Assembly (NCBI RefSeq): GCF_032854445.1 | Contig: NC_088297.1 | Location: forward strand, 15,243,335-15,307,334 | Origin: Liolophura sinensis | Taxonomy: Eukaryota > Mollusca > Polyplacophora > Chitonida > Chitonidae | Reading direction: 5' to 3' | Length of the DNA stretch: 64,000 bases | Shown here: piece by piece, positions 21,520-32,159 of the stretch | Numbering within the stretch: the first letter of the stretch is position 1 | How the letters are laid out: every line of letters starts with the position of its first letter | Notes under the pieces: model-generated | Told to the model about the DNA's origin: nothing | The model's database searches: none | Seen by the model: the letters and a program-made list of their open reading frames with translations, nothing else | Made by a program: the position numbers and the translations under genes

Positions 21520-21985
21520 GAACACTTACTGCATTACACTTACTACATTACACTTATGCACCCATATGGCATCACACTTATGAACACCTGCTTTACAATA
21601 CTTATGAATGCTTACTGTATAACACATCTACTTAGTAACACTTACTGTATAATACTTACGAACACATCAATATAACAACACTTACAAACATCTGATCTAC
21701 ATTACTTAAGCACTTACTGCATAATACACTTTATTATGAACACTTACTGCACAATACTTATGAACACTTGCTGTAAACTACTAAACAACACTTACTATAT
21801 AATATTTATGAACATATTAATATGGTATAACACTTCCATTACTATTACTGCATAATACTCACTACATAATATTTATGAACACTTTAATTTATATTGTATA
21901 ATGCTTAATGTACAAACTTACAAACACTCACTGTAAAACACTTAGGAACAGTTACTGTATAATACTACCCAATATTCATGAACAC
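21520..21985. repeat. Irregular tandem repeat (ACTTACTGTATAATACTTATG type)
   Basis: About 15-20 degenerate units of roughly 25-30 bases with ACACTTACTG and TAATACTTATGAAC motifs, ending exactly at the donor of the next exon. That exon's own splice site (ACACTTAC on plus) matches the repeat, so the array may derive from it. Confidence 0.7.
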
Positions 21986-21989
21986 TTAC

Positions 21990-22100
21990 TGTATAATACA
22001 GTATTTAGCGAGGAAGTCCAGGGGATCAGTTGCCTGCTGTAACTCCTCCCTAGTAACCGGGGCCTCGGCAACTGAACGCTTCGCATGCTTAATCTTCACT
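21990..22100 (-). CDS. Large gene exon (residues 1310-1345)
   Basis: Encodes VKIKHAKRSVAEAPVTREEL and QQATDPLDFLAKYCII. Phase 2 in, phase 2 out, acceptor TTTTTTAG, donor ACA|GTAAGT. The DPLDFLAKYCII core is the most conserved-looking short motif in this part of the protein. Confidence 0.9.
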
Positions 22101-22332
22101 CTAAAAAATATTACAGAATGTGCAACATTTACATGTTTTGAAAATTATTTAATGGATGTACTCAGCTATTATTAACCACAAATATTTTTTCTCACGTAAA
22201 ATATCTTTTACCTGGGATAAATATTGTTGGTATTACAGACTGTCACTGATCAAACATATACACATAGAAGCACTAAAGGGGGATAATCTGGTCTGCATTA
22301 TACATCAGGGGGAATAACCCTGTAACACTCAC

Positions 22333-22442
22333 TGTTTCCTGACTTTTGGTGGGGGTTTCCTGGTTTTCTTCACTTCCTTAGTCACAACAGGAGATGGAGT
22401 AGCAATCATAGTTTTTATTCTTTGTGGTTTTGGTTTAGATTC
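22333..22442 (-). CDS. Large gene exon (residues 1273-1308)
   Basis: Lys/Pro/Thr-rich linker starting ESKPKPQRIKTMIATPSPVV. Phase 0 in, phase 2 out, acceptor CATTTTTCAG, donor ACA|GTGAGT. Confidence 0.9.
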
Positions 22443-22449
22443 CTGAAAA

Positions 22450-23020
22450 ATGAGGGGGAAAAAATCTCATGTAATTTACATTAACTATGACAAACCAATC
22501 ATACCTGATTTCCTTTACCACTACTTGTTGTTCATTTCAATCCATTTGTCTTTTCTTTTGGCAAAAGATGAAATTGACTCTCCATTTATGCATGAGGCTA
22601 TATTTAGTACATTCTGGATCATAGTCCTATATACACAGCTGAACAAACCTGACACAGCTGAAATATTTCTGGTCATGGGTTAAAAGATCTATCAAATCAG
22701 CAACTGAACTCGAAATAACACAGTTTACTCCTGCTGACATTACAAGTGCTCTCTTATAAAGATAACAATTCACCAGTATTGGACAAACTCTAAAATACAT
22801 GAAGAGACTCTGGAAATGGGACTCAATATTTTACCCTAACACTGAATTATTACCTATTATTATCTATTACTCAAAATATCAAATCTTGAATTTTGTAATT
22901 TACAGTAATTAACATGCACATATAACATGTTGACATTTGGGACATGACATTAGCTTTGCTTGTACATGTAGCCCAGACAAACTAAAAAAAGCTAATACTT
23001 TGACACTGTGGTTTACTCAC
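22450..23020 (-). other. Intron, no element recognised
   Basis: Only a chance 77-codon plus-strand frame, no repeat family. Confidence 0.4.
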
Positions 23021-23146
23021 TGGAAATATGAAGTCTGGTAGCTCCGGGGGCTCTATGGGGGGTAGAGGACTAAGGTCTGACTGTGATGAGGGTGGGGTCA
23101 GAGATTTGACAGAGTCATCGCTCAGTGGTTTCACACTTGGAGGGGG
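23021..23146 (-). CDS. Large gene exon (residues 1231-1272)
   Basis: Pro/Ser-rich, beginning PPPSVKPLSDDSVKSLTPPS and ending IEPPELPDFIFP. Phase 0 both sides, acceptor TATTTCAG, donor CCA|GTGAGT. Likely disordered, with possible SH3/WW-type Pro motifs. Confidence 0.9.
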
Positions 23147-23487
23147 CTGAAATACAGAGATGTTGACCTGGGCTTAATACGACACTCAACAATTTTTCAC
23201 TTCCACGATGGAGGACAGATTTGTGGGGAAAGGAAACTGGAGTGTCTGGGGATTTATAGGCTCTCAGAGAGAGTTTTCCAGAGTGTAAAAAAAAAATTCT
23301 TCACATATGCAATGCCACTTTTTTCAGTTTGAGATCAGAACAAGTAACTTTTCTTATCAGTGATGACACTAGCTGTAGGCACAGGTGAGTAGATGATAAA
23401 GTGAGCGGAACATCAGTACAGCGATGGCATCTTCTCCTATTACACAGCACTTGATCAGGGCCCAGTTGTTCAAACAGTGTATCAGTT

Positions 23488-23662
23488 AATCTGGCTTCCT
23501 CTCCGGCTGTATGTGGGAAGGTCAGTCAGCAACCTGCGGATGGTCATGGGTTTCCCCCAGGCTCTGCCCGATTTCCTCCCACCATAATGCTGGCCGCTGT
23601 CGTATAAGTGAAATATTCTTGCGTACAGCATAAATAACCAATCAAATAAATAAATAAATATT
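23488..23662 (+). mobile_element. tRNA-derived SINE, 3' two thirds
   Basis: CTGGCTTCCTCTCCGGCTGT through the body to AAATAAATAAATAAAT, head missing. Confidence 0.9.
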
Positions 23663-23872
23663 AGTTAATACCTGAATTAAGTTATATTACATATTTACAA
23701 TTTAGCAGAACCCAGCAATCAACACTGATGTACAGAGACCATATGGCACAACAGGAGACTTAGTTTGTATTCAGCATACTGTAATGCACTTATTTTAGGG
23801 TTAAGAACAAAACTGAACATTTGGATTAACGTTAAATCTGGTATTAAGCATTAATACACCTTTGAACAACCA

Positions 23873-24932
23873 GGCCCAGAACATTATCCATTAACCCTCT
23901 TACCAACCAGAACATTATCTATTAACCTTCTTACCACCCAGAATATTACCTATTAACCCTCTTCCCACCCAGAACATTACCTATTAACCCTCTTCCCACC
24001 CAGAACATTATCTATTAACCCTCTTACCACTCATAACATTATCTACTGACCCTCTTACCACCCAGAACATTATCTATTAACCCTCTTACCACCAGAACAT
24101 TATCTATTAACCCTCTTACCACCCAGAACATTATCTATTAACCTTCTTACCACCCAGAACATTATCTATTAACCCTCTTACCACTCATAACATTATCTAC
24201 TGACCGTCTTACCACCCAGAACATTATCTATTAACCCTTTTACCAACCAAAACATTATCTATTAACCTTCTTACCACCCAGAACATTATCTACTGACCCT
24301 CTTATCACCCAGAACATTACCTATTAACCCACTTACCACCCAGAACATTGCCTATTGACCGTCTTACCACCCAACACATTATCTATTAACCCTCTTCCCA
24401 TCCAGAACATTATTTACTGACCCTCTTATCACCCAGAACATTACCTATTAACCTTCTTCCCACCCAGAACATTATCTACTGACCCTCTTATCACCCAGAG
24501 CATTACCTTTGACCCTCTTACCACCCATAACAATATCTCCTGACCCTCTTACCACCCAGAACATTATCTATTAACCTTCTTCCCACCCAGAACATTATCT
24601 ATTAACCCTCTTACCACCCATAACATTATCTATTGATCCTCTTACTACCCATAACATTATCTATTGATCCTCTTACCACCCATAACATTATCTATTGATC
24701 CTCTTACCACCCATAACATTATCTATTGATCCTCTTACCACCCATAACATTATCTATTGATCCTCTTACCACCCATAACATTATCTATTGATCCTCTTAC
24801 TACCCATAACATTATCTACTGATCCTCTAACCACCCATAACATTATCTATTGATCCTCTTACCACCCATAACATTATCTATTGATCCTCTTACTACCCAG
24901 AACAATATTTATGAACCCTCTTACCACCCAAG
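23873..24932. repeat. 31-bp minisatellite, about 34 units
   Basis: Units of TTAACCCTCTTACCACCCAG plus AACATTATCTA. The left half is heterogeneous. The right half (about 24600-24880) is homogenised to a TTGATCC...CATAACA variant. The array length is probably polymorphic. Confidence 0.95.
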
Positions 24933-25055
24933 AATGCTTTGGAGATCATATTTTTTCAGTCCATTTTACAGAACACATTTCACGATGATAATCACAGAAC
25001 TGTATGACAATAAAAATTCAAGTACTTTCATGGACTGAGAAACCAGTTTAAAGGA

Positions 25056-25290
25056 GTGTCTGAGTGAGTGGGTGAGTGAGTGGGTGAGTGAGTGCTTCAC
25101 TGAGACGGCTTACCGAAAGCAAGAAAACCGCCCCGCCCAAGCCATTATACTGATATGGGTCAACCAGTCATTGCACTATCCCCTTCATGCTGAACACCAA
25201 GCGAGGAAGTTACAACTTCCTGTTTTAAAGTCTTAGGTGTGACTCGACCCATGATTAATCCTGGATCTACCACTCCCGAAGCAGACCAGT
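25056..25290 (+). mobile_element. Dispersed repeat family C copy
   Basis: GTGAGTGAGTGGGTGAGTGA terminus, then CTTCACTGAGACGGCTTACC, GCCATTATACTGATATGGGT, CTATCCCCTTCATGCTGAAC, GGAAGTTACAACTTCCTG and GTGTGACTCGACCC. The middle TCC-deletion makes it shorter than other copies. Confidence 0.75.
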
Positions 25291-25369
25291 TTAAAGGAGA
25301 CATTGCAGGTTGGCCTAAAGTTTGGTCACTCAGGAGCTTTAACAACCATCTGAACCAAGTTTCACCTAC

Positions 25370-25494
25370 CTTAATCTCTGGCAGTTTAGGAGATGGTGGC
25401 TTCACAACTTTACGAACCACCCCTTTCTTCTGCCTCTTAAGCACCGGTCTTTTGGGTTTGGCTGAGGCAGGGGGTTCAGGAGGGGGCGTATCAT
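25370..25494 (-). CDS. Large gene exon (residues 1190-1230)
   Basis: Pro- then Lys/Arg-rich: DTPPPEPPASAKPKRPVLKR, then KKGVVRKVVKPPSPKLPEIK. Phase 1 in, phase 0 out, acceptor TTGGTTACAG, donor AAG|GTAGGT. A basic linker that could be a localisation signal. Confidence 0.9.
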
Positions 25495-25729
25495 CTGTAA
25501 CCAAAATACGCAAATATTTTTACATGTAATGTACCAGTATATAGCTGATTATTAGGCCACGACTAAAATTTATCTCAAAATCACTGATCCTAAGCGACAA
25601 TTATTAATATCTTGTTTGTATGAACTTGGCCTGGAACACAATCTAGGTAAATACAAAGTGATATGTATGTATGTATGTATGTATGCTTGTTATTTTAGGT
25701 CATACATAATAATATTTCAGTCATATGAC

Positions 25730-25873
25730 GAAGGTCAGCCAGCAACCTGTGGATGGTCGTGGGTTTCCCTTGGGCTCTGCCCGGTTTCCTCCCACCATAA
25801 TGCTGGCCGCCATCATATAAGTGAAATATTCTTGAGTATGGCATAAAACACCAATCAAATAAATAAATAAATA
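25730..25873 (+). mobile_element. tRNA-derived SINE, 3' half
   Basis: CAGCAACCTGTGGATGGTCG through the body to AAATAAATAAATAAA. Confidence 0.9.
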
Positions 25874-25888
25874 ACAATTAATCAGTCA

Positions 25889-26085
25889 CATCATGTAAGT
25901 AAGTATGTATGCTTGGGGTTTTATGTCATACTTAACAATCATTCAGTCACATCATGCAAGTAAGTATGTATGCTTGGGGTTTTATGTCATACTTAACAAT
26001 CATTCAGTCACATCATGCAAGTAAGTATGTATGCTTGGGGTTTTATGTCATTAACATTATGTCACTTAACAATTATTCAGTCATA
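25889..26085 (+). repeat. Three ~61-bp tandem copies of a family C terminus
   Basis: Each copy reads GTAAGTATGTATGCTTGGGG, TTTTATGTCATACTTAACAA, then TCATTCAGTCACATCATGCA. Family C's end has been tandemly amplified. Confidence 0.85.
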
Positions 26086-26105
26086 TCATTATATACATGG
26101 TTAAA

Positions 26106-26702
26106 GGTGGAGAAAAAATAAAAATAAAATAAAGTTCAGATGAAAAGAGTGCGAAAAGTTATTCCTAAATGTGGTCTTTAATATTTTTTCTGATTTTTCC
26201 TTAAGGAGAAAAAGACACTTGAAAATAATTTTTGTATGGTGGGTATTTGAGACCACCTTTTGGTAGTTATAGTCTTTGTTTAATAATGTCATAAATGAGG
26301 ATGTAACACAAGTTTAATAAATATTTTTGCGCTAGAATTTGTTCTTTTCAGCTGACAAATGTCTTAAACCTCTATTTGGATCATATTTATATTTTTAATA
26401 TATTCATAAATATTATCATAATTTAGGTTAAATGCATATGTTTCGATATAAACAACAAATTTACATTCAAATAAATTTTATAGACAAGCATCACATTCTT
26501 ACTTAGAACATTATTATTATGCAACAACAATAAATACCAAAAGTTGGTCCCAAATACCCACCATAAAAAAATATTTTCAAATACCCTTTCTCTTGAAAAA
26601 AAAAAAAATCCAAAAAAAAAATATTAAAGATCATATTTGCAAATAAGTTTTGATGCTCTTTCATCGGACTTTGGCGTCATTTTTATGTTTTCTTCTGCTT
26701 TA
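26106..26702. mobile_element. Foldback element with ~300-bp inverted arms
   Basis: The left arm (26106-26390) and the reverse complement of the right arm (26400-26702) share an ordered set of segments. These are a GAAAAAATAAAAAT-like end, a TCTTTAATATTTTTTCTG-like run, TTTTTGTATGGTGGGTATTT, a TTTTGGTA segment, and an ATAATGT...AAGGATG segment. Arms are about 70-75% alike by eye, with no coding capacity. A related arm occurs alone at 38357-38595. The shape fits a non-autonomous foldback or MITE-type DNA element. Confidence 0.7.
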
Positions 26703-26930
26703 AATGATTGAAAAGATGTGTACTGTGGAAAAGCTTGAAGTAGCTAGGAGTGTGAAATTTGAATAATGCAAAGAAGGACTAAGTAATCAGTCTCAATAAG
26801 CAATGATTTAACATTCAACAGTCATCAGAAATATAAGTCTACAATACAAAATTATAGTGATGTCAAAAATGCTGGCGAAGTCAACAAATATACATGTACT
26901 TTTATGGGAATAAACATCTTTCAGTTTTAC

Positions 26931-26954
26931 CTGTTGAGGAATCTTTGATTGTCT
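26931..26954 (-). CDS. Large gene micro-exon (24 nt, residues 1182-1188)
   Basis: Encodes TIKDSST between split codons. Phase 1 both sides, acceptor CTTGTTTCAG, donor CAG|GTAAAA. The phase fit with both neighbours supports it. Confidence 0.75.
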
Positions 26955-27002
26955 CTGAAACAAGAATGAATGAAAGGAAAATAAATAAAGAAATAAAGAA
27001 AT

Positions 27003-27445
27003 AAAGAGTCCACAGTAAATTTTTACCATTATGACCAATCTTACAGAAAAGAGACTGCCTTATGAAAAGAAAAATAAATAAACAAACATACCCCTTAATG
27101 TCTACAACAATCCACAGTAAATTTTTACCATTATGACCAATTTAACCGAAAAGAGACTGCCTTATGAAAAGAAAAATAAATAAATAAATAAATAAAGAAA
27201 TAAAAAAACAAACATACCCCTTAATGTTTACAACAGACACGGTAAATTTTTACCATTATGACTAATCTTACGGAAACGAGACTGCCTTATGAAAATAAAA
27301 ATAAATGAATAAACAAAGAAATAAATAAACAAACATATCCCTTAATGTCTACAACAGTCCACAGTAAATTTTTACCATTATGACCAATCTTTAAAAACAG
27401 AGCATATGTCTTAAGAAAAATACTGAAATAAATAAATAAATAAAT
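27003..27445. repeat. Tandem repeat, ~100-125 bp unit, four copies
   Basis: Each copy has CCACAGTAAATTTTTACCAT, TATGACCAATCTTACAGAAA, GAGACTGCCTTATGAAAAGA, a variable AAATAAATAAA run, and CCCCTTAATGTCTACAAC. Confidence 0.85.
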
Positions 27446-27459
27446 ATTCCTTAGGCACA

Positions 27460-28220
27460 AATCATAAACACCATTTTCTTCGTCAAAACACAGACAAATG
27501 ACAATACTGGCACAGAGGCTGAAAACTGACATACATGTCCTGGTCAACAACTGCACAACTGTCCTGGTCAACAGTACAATGCACATGCTTACAACTACCA
27601 CAAGTGTTGAAAGACCCTATGTGCCATGTACCTATACATTATTGTACATTTTTCAGTGAGAGCAGATTACTGTGTAACCTTAAGTAGGCATTATTTGTGA
27701 CGTAACATTTCTGTGAGACTTTATAACAGTATATATATATAAGTAATTGTTGTGTTAAATGTAATAGCTCAGGGCTCGGCAGTGTAACTAATCCAATTCT
27801 GACGTGCATGGCCAATGGGATTATCAGTTCAGCCACGCTAACCTTATATATGTAGGAAATGGATATTGTGAATGACAGAGAATGCTTTTAAAGTTTTAAT
27901 GGTAGTTATATACTATATATGGAGAGTGAGGGAGGCAGGGTCTCTTACAGCTAAAGGACTAGCTGAAAGCAATGTGCGGGGGTGAGAAAGTACTTATAAA
28001 GGTTTATAAAAGGAATAATACAAACAGTAAGGAGGGTGGGGTAAGGGGTGTGGGGTAAAGAGAGTGGGCTGAAGACAGTGTTAGGGAGAGTGCCTCTGGG
28101 TCGTACAGCTACAAGTAAAGCTGCTGTCAGTCAGCTAGCCCAACCTCGCTAGTTTGGCTGTGGCTTTAAATCAGTGGGACGATGGGTTCGTCAAGGCTGT
28201 CTGCTTTCCACCAGAAAGTT
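27460..28220 (-). other. Intron, no element recognised
   Basis: Contains a short (AT)n near 27730, a G-rich stretch near 28020-28100, and chance minus-strand frames of 65-104 codons lacking splice support. Confidence 0.4.
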
Positions 28221-28544
28221 TGGGCCCAGTTTCACGGTGTAGTCTCATTTCGCCTACTTCTTTTGTTTGAAATTAGAAATTGGAGGTAGGCGAAATGATA
28301 ATCCCCAAGGTGTGAAGATAACCATTTAATGGGATTAAACCTCAGGGACCGTGTGGAAGGATTAAAGTACCGTTATAAGTGTGTGAATAATTGCAAGTAT
28401 AAGTAACAAAAGAATGACCCAAAGATGGACGCATAGATCATCTGCTGTAAACATTTATGTTACATATCGGTAAAAAACATATTGTTAGGAATGTAATACA
28501 TAAGAGTGGTAAATAGATAAGTGATAAATGATGACAGTTAAAAA

Positions 28545-28910
28545 TTACAAATGTAGCAAGAACGATGCTTTGTCGGCAAATTCCACCAATGTCAGTTGTT
28601 CTCCCTGCAACTGTTCTTTCAATCTTTGTAACTTCTCGTCCAGAGTCCGATATTTCCTCCTCTTTGGAGGGAAACGTCCACCAGCTTGTAGCTGAGAGAT
28701 TTTCAAATCTGTTAACGTCTGTTCTCTCTGGATGATGCGGATGAATTCAAAAAGGTTTGGATGTGATTTACCAGCGACTGAATTCATCCTATGATGCCAC
28801 CCTTCAACGTTGTTGTTCGTTCGGGCAGCCGTAGTATGATGGTGGTTCCACACGTCCCTGTCCCATACACCTTCGACCCAGTTTTCTGTCACATAATCCA
28901 AAAAATTCAC
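28545..28910 (-). pseudogene. MULE transposase C-terminal fragment
   Basis: About 121 codons beginning MNFLDYVTENWVEGVWDRDV. The segment RTNNNVEGWHHRMN followed by HPNLFEFIRIIQREQ is the pattern seen downstream of the DDE catalytic core in FLYWCH-linked MULE transposases (family knowledge). A Lys/Arg-rich end with a short coiled coil follows. It overlaps the preceding ORF by four bases in another frame, as expected if an internal deletion joined the two ends. No catalytic Asp/Asp/Glu region remains. Confidence 0.75.
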
Positions 28911-29284
28911 ACAGACCGTGCAGAGTAGTATGTCGGGAGCAGGAGAGCGTCTTCCGGTGATTCATTATGCAACTTTGCCAGTTCGTCGTCATAGATCATT
29001 GGCATTGGCGTAAGTTCTACTCTGGCTCTTTTAAGGATAGTTTTCTTCACGTCTTGAACTTTTCTGCTGAAAGAACTCGCCGTGTGTTCGTGGGGTTTCT
29101 CTCCAACGTGAGAGAGTATACGATTTTTTGTCGAAACCGTAGCTTTGCAATTCGCAACTTTACATTTCCATGATTCCCAATCAGATTTTTTTCTGTTCAG
29201 TCGGTATTCGTAATTATTCCACACAAGAGTTACCCCACCTCTCGTAGTTGGTATGAATTCAAGTTGTGCTTGCACTGCTGCCAT
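28907..29284 (-). CDS. FLYWCH-type zinc-finger protein fragment within the MULE
   Basis: 125 codons from ATG at 29284. The N-terminal 65 residues fit a FLYWCH finger. TTRGGVTLVWNNYEYRL supplies the aromatic/Gly pattern, WKCKVANCKATV carries two Cys, and a late HEHTAS supplies the His pair. A helical tail follows with an acidic end. This domain is the DNA-binding head of many MULE transposases and has been reused in host genes. With a start codon and no internal stop it could still be translated. Whether it is decayed or kept cannot be told from sequence alone. Confidence 0.7.
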   Translation of the reverse strand: MAAVQAQLEFIPTTRGGVTLVWNNYEYRLNRKKSDWESWKCKVANCKATVSTKNRILSHVGEKPHEHTASSFSRKVQDVKKTILKRARVELTPMPMIYDDELAKLHNESPEDALLLPTYYSARSV

Positions 29285-29589
29285 GATGTTACTTAATGAT
29301 CTCGACGTCTGCCATCGTATTTATTGTGATAAGTGAGTAAAGTTCTGCCAGTGTCACTCTGATGCAAACGGTATTCACCATCAAGACTTCAGTGAGCATT
29401 GCGCTTCTACTAAGTTCACTCAGCCGATGAGTGAGAGACGCTCAGTAGGAACCCACTAGGGGGCGTGCCCCCAACCATCTACAGGATACCTGTCCGAAAA
29501 ATCTGAAGTAGGCGAAATGAGACTCATAAAGGTGTGAAAGTAGGCGAAATGAGACTAAACCAGTTTCACAAAGATCAAATAAATAAATC

Positions 29590-29775
29590 ATAATACATTA
29601 TGTCCAGCTGTGAATTTTATGGGTGGTCCCTGCATAAACCACTGACTTTTGGTAATACACTGGCAAACTTTTACATGTGTCACATGTGTTATATATGTGA
29701 GAAAGCAGGTGTTCTGTAGTGACCTTCACGGGCAACATAACAGAGTAGACAAGGAGAACCATCAACCACTTATTG
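29590..29775 (+). repeat. Repeat family B, diverged copy
   Basis: AATTTTATGGGTGGTCCCTG, ACCACTGACTTTTGGTAATA and GTGACCTTCACGGGCAACAT follow family order. Confidence 0.5.
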
Positions 29776-29862
29776 CCACGACACTACCTAGAACAATGTA
29801 AGAAGAATACTACATTTTGTTTGATTAATATTGATTCGTCCACCTTACAGAGCTAGTTAGTG

Positions 29863-29918
29863 TGTGGGGGTGGGGGTGGGGGGGGAGGGGGTGTAGGGGG
29901 GTGGTGTAGGGGAGGGGT
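29863..29918 (+). other. G-rich tract with quadruplex potential
   Basis: Runs of three to nine G separated by one to four bases on the plus strand, at least six runs in about 55 bases. In the gene's sense strand this is a C-rich tract. Confidence 0.8.
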
Positions 29919-29999
29919 GCAATTTGATTTTAAATTTCTTATCAGGGAAACCTGAGTGTTGGCATCAAATGTATCTTTATAAGGCCTTTATGTGCTTCT

Positions 30000-30585
30000 G
30001 AAATTGCGATTTACATACCAACTGTTATATACAGGAATCTTGTAATAAATGCAAATTATTAAATATAAAAAAAATTCTATGCAAAAAAGAGCAAGTGAAT
30101 TAATATTAAATACTAGTACTTGAACAGACCATTTGAGAAACCAAACTACAATCATACATGGTCACTTGACGTTTCCAATTATAAAAGGGATAAATCTTGA
30201 GTTGACTACGTTTTATTCTACAGTAACATTTGATCAAATGATTGATGTAGTAAAGTCATAAAATGTTCTTCAACATGAGGACATTACCATAGCTAACCCT
30301 TGGCAGATACACGTTGACAATTGTTGTCACCTTCACAGACATGGTGGTGTTACCATGGCAACTCACTTCATCCAAATGTCAGAAGAGTCAACAGAACATA
30401 TCCAAAATATAATGGTTCCACATTAAGAATACGTATCAGTAACCAATACCACCAATTCATCAGGAGGTTAACACCAACATCTCAATATCGGTATTTTAGT
30501 GTCCAATAGCATGGTACCGGTGTACAAGTAATAATGAACTTATCACCAATGTCACAGCAGATTTTTGTGAGTTTCAGCAACTGCC
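30000..30585 (-). other. Intron, no element recognised
   Basis: Unique-looking AT-rich DNA without repeat or exon evidence. Confidence 0.4.
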
Positions 30586-30589
30586 GAGC

Positions 30590-30810
30590 TGTTAACGGGC
30601 TAGCGTAGCACACAGTGACTCAGGAGCACTTCATAAATGCAGCTGCTGTGAGTTCAAGTCCAGCTCATGCTGGCTTCCTCTCTGGTCATACGTGGGAAGG
30701 TCTGTCATCAACCATGGAATGGGCATGGGTTTCACCTGGGCTCCGCCATCACAAAAGCACAAAATTCTTGAGTATATATATGGCGTAAAACGCCAATAAA
30801 ATAAATAAAT
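30590..30810 (+). mobile_element. tRNA-derived SINE, mid-diverged
   Basis: Head GGGCTAGCGTAGCACACAGT, B-box region GCTGTGAGTTCAAGTCCAGC, CATGCTGGCTTCCTCTCTGG, and tail ATAAAATAAATAAAT. Part of the body is deleted. Confidence 0.85.
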
Positions 30811-30819
30811 CAATTCATG

Positions 30820-32030
30820 TCCTGATGAACTGACCGCGACTAACACAGATGGATCCGGGAGCGGATTGTCCAAAAGTTGCATATATGCATCCTGACCGAT
30901 CAGCTGGTTGCAAAAAAGACAACCTCCTATGTCCTTGCCAAATTGTGAATTTTTGAAATTAGTTGAACAGCTAAGCTGATTCTGAGGTATGTTTCTCAGA
31001 TAGTCAGACTTTACATTGCAGGGGTAAGAGAACTAAATATTCAGGTATGTCCAGGGAATGTAACGAAGGTCAGATCTTCAGGCATCGTTCTTGGAATACA
31101 TCCCTGCCACACAGAAGTCAATATCCACTAATAGTGAAAGTACAATGTTCTATACAAATAGTAGGAATTGTAGAAGATGAAATAATGGATCCATGAAAGT
31201 AGCTGTTTAAACAATAATCTGTCTTCATCCTACTGGTAAACAAGAGTTGTTACCTGTGCTGTGATAATTCAATAGTAAATGGACAGGTGAATCTAATTAC
31301 AGACTACAGGTGATAATCAGATATCACCCATTACACATGTGCCCTTCAAGTAATGACCACTGTACAGGAGAGAATAGGGTGTTGAGACAGTTGGGTCAAT
31401 ATATAGTGCTGGCAGCAGTCATCATGACAGGCTACATGTAATTCATCTTTATGTTTATACTGATCTGACAGGTATTGCCATGGAAACGCAGGTTCCATGC
31501 TGTTTCCTCCAATCAAATAAGTCTGCAGGTAGCTTGGTTACCATGGTGACTGAGGAGAGTGTAGGGTCGTGTCAAAGACACCATCAGCTACTACTTTAGC
31601 TATATGAAAATAGATTCTACTTGTACTTGAGCTTAAAAACAGATGACAGTCCTTAATTACCTTAAAAGGAAAGGTTGGGAAAGCTGATGACATGGCTTTG
31701 GAGAGATGCCAAAGTTTCAGGAATTCATGCCATTGTTTTTGGCACCAGAGTATAAATATATTTGAACTGAAACCCTGGACATTAGGGAGTATAAATAGCT
31801 AGCTTGATTTGGGCCTCCATTTTGACAGGTCACGCATGTATGTGAACAAACAGATCATTCTGTCCGTACATCATAATAATCAAAGGTCTAATCAAAAAAG
31901 AGTTGAGAATTTAAAACGCTCACAAATGTGTCTCCCAAAATTTTTTCATGAAGTTGTTAATATTAAAAAGTTGCAGACACATACATGCACTTTCAACAGT
32001 TTCAGTGAAGAAACAACCTTCAGATTTTGT
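30820..32030 (-). other. Large intron segment, nothing supported
   Basis: No exon in phase, no repeat family and no RNA gene recognised. Confidence 0.4.
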
Positions 32031-32044
32031 TAATTCCTTGTATT

Positions 32045-32150
32045 TGAACAGAACAGGTGTACAGGTGAACCAGAACAGATGTTCAGGTGAACCAGAACAG
32101 GTGTACAGGTGAACCAGAACAGGTGTACAGGTGAACCAGAACAGGGTGCA
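32045..32150. repeat. 22-bp minisatellite, about five units
   Basis: GAACCAGAACAGGTGTACAG GT-type units with one ATG variant. Confidence 0.9.
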
Positions 32151-32159
32151 TACAATGTA

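Larger units (their letters stand above)
28236..29561 (-). mobile_element. Mutator-like (MULE) DNA transposon, internally deleted
   Basis: The ends are inverted repeats. Left reads GGTGTAGTCTCATTTCGCCT. The right end, reverse-complemented, reads GGTTTAGTCTCATTTCGCCT. A second inner copy of GTAGGCGAAATGAGAC-like sequence lies near each end. Flanking 8-bp direct repeats AGTTTCAC (28228-28235 and 29562-29569) are a target-site duplication of the size typical for MULEs. It could be 9 bp, as a C precedes both. It carries two minus-strand ORFs, a FLYWCH-like N-terminal part and a transposase C-terminal part, and the catalytic middle is missing. It is inserted in a large intron of the host gene, in the same orientation. 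Confidence 0.85.
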
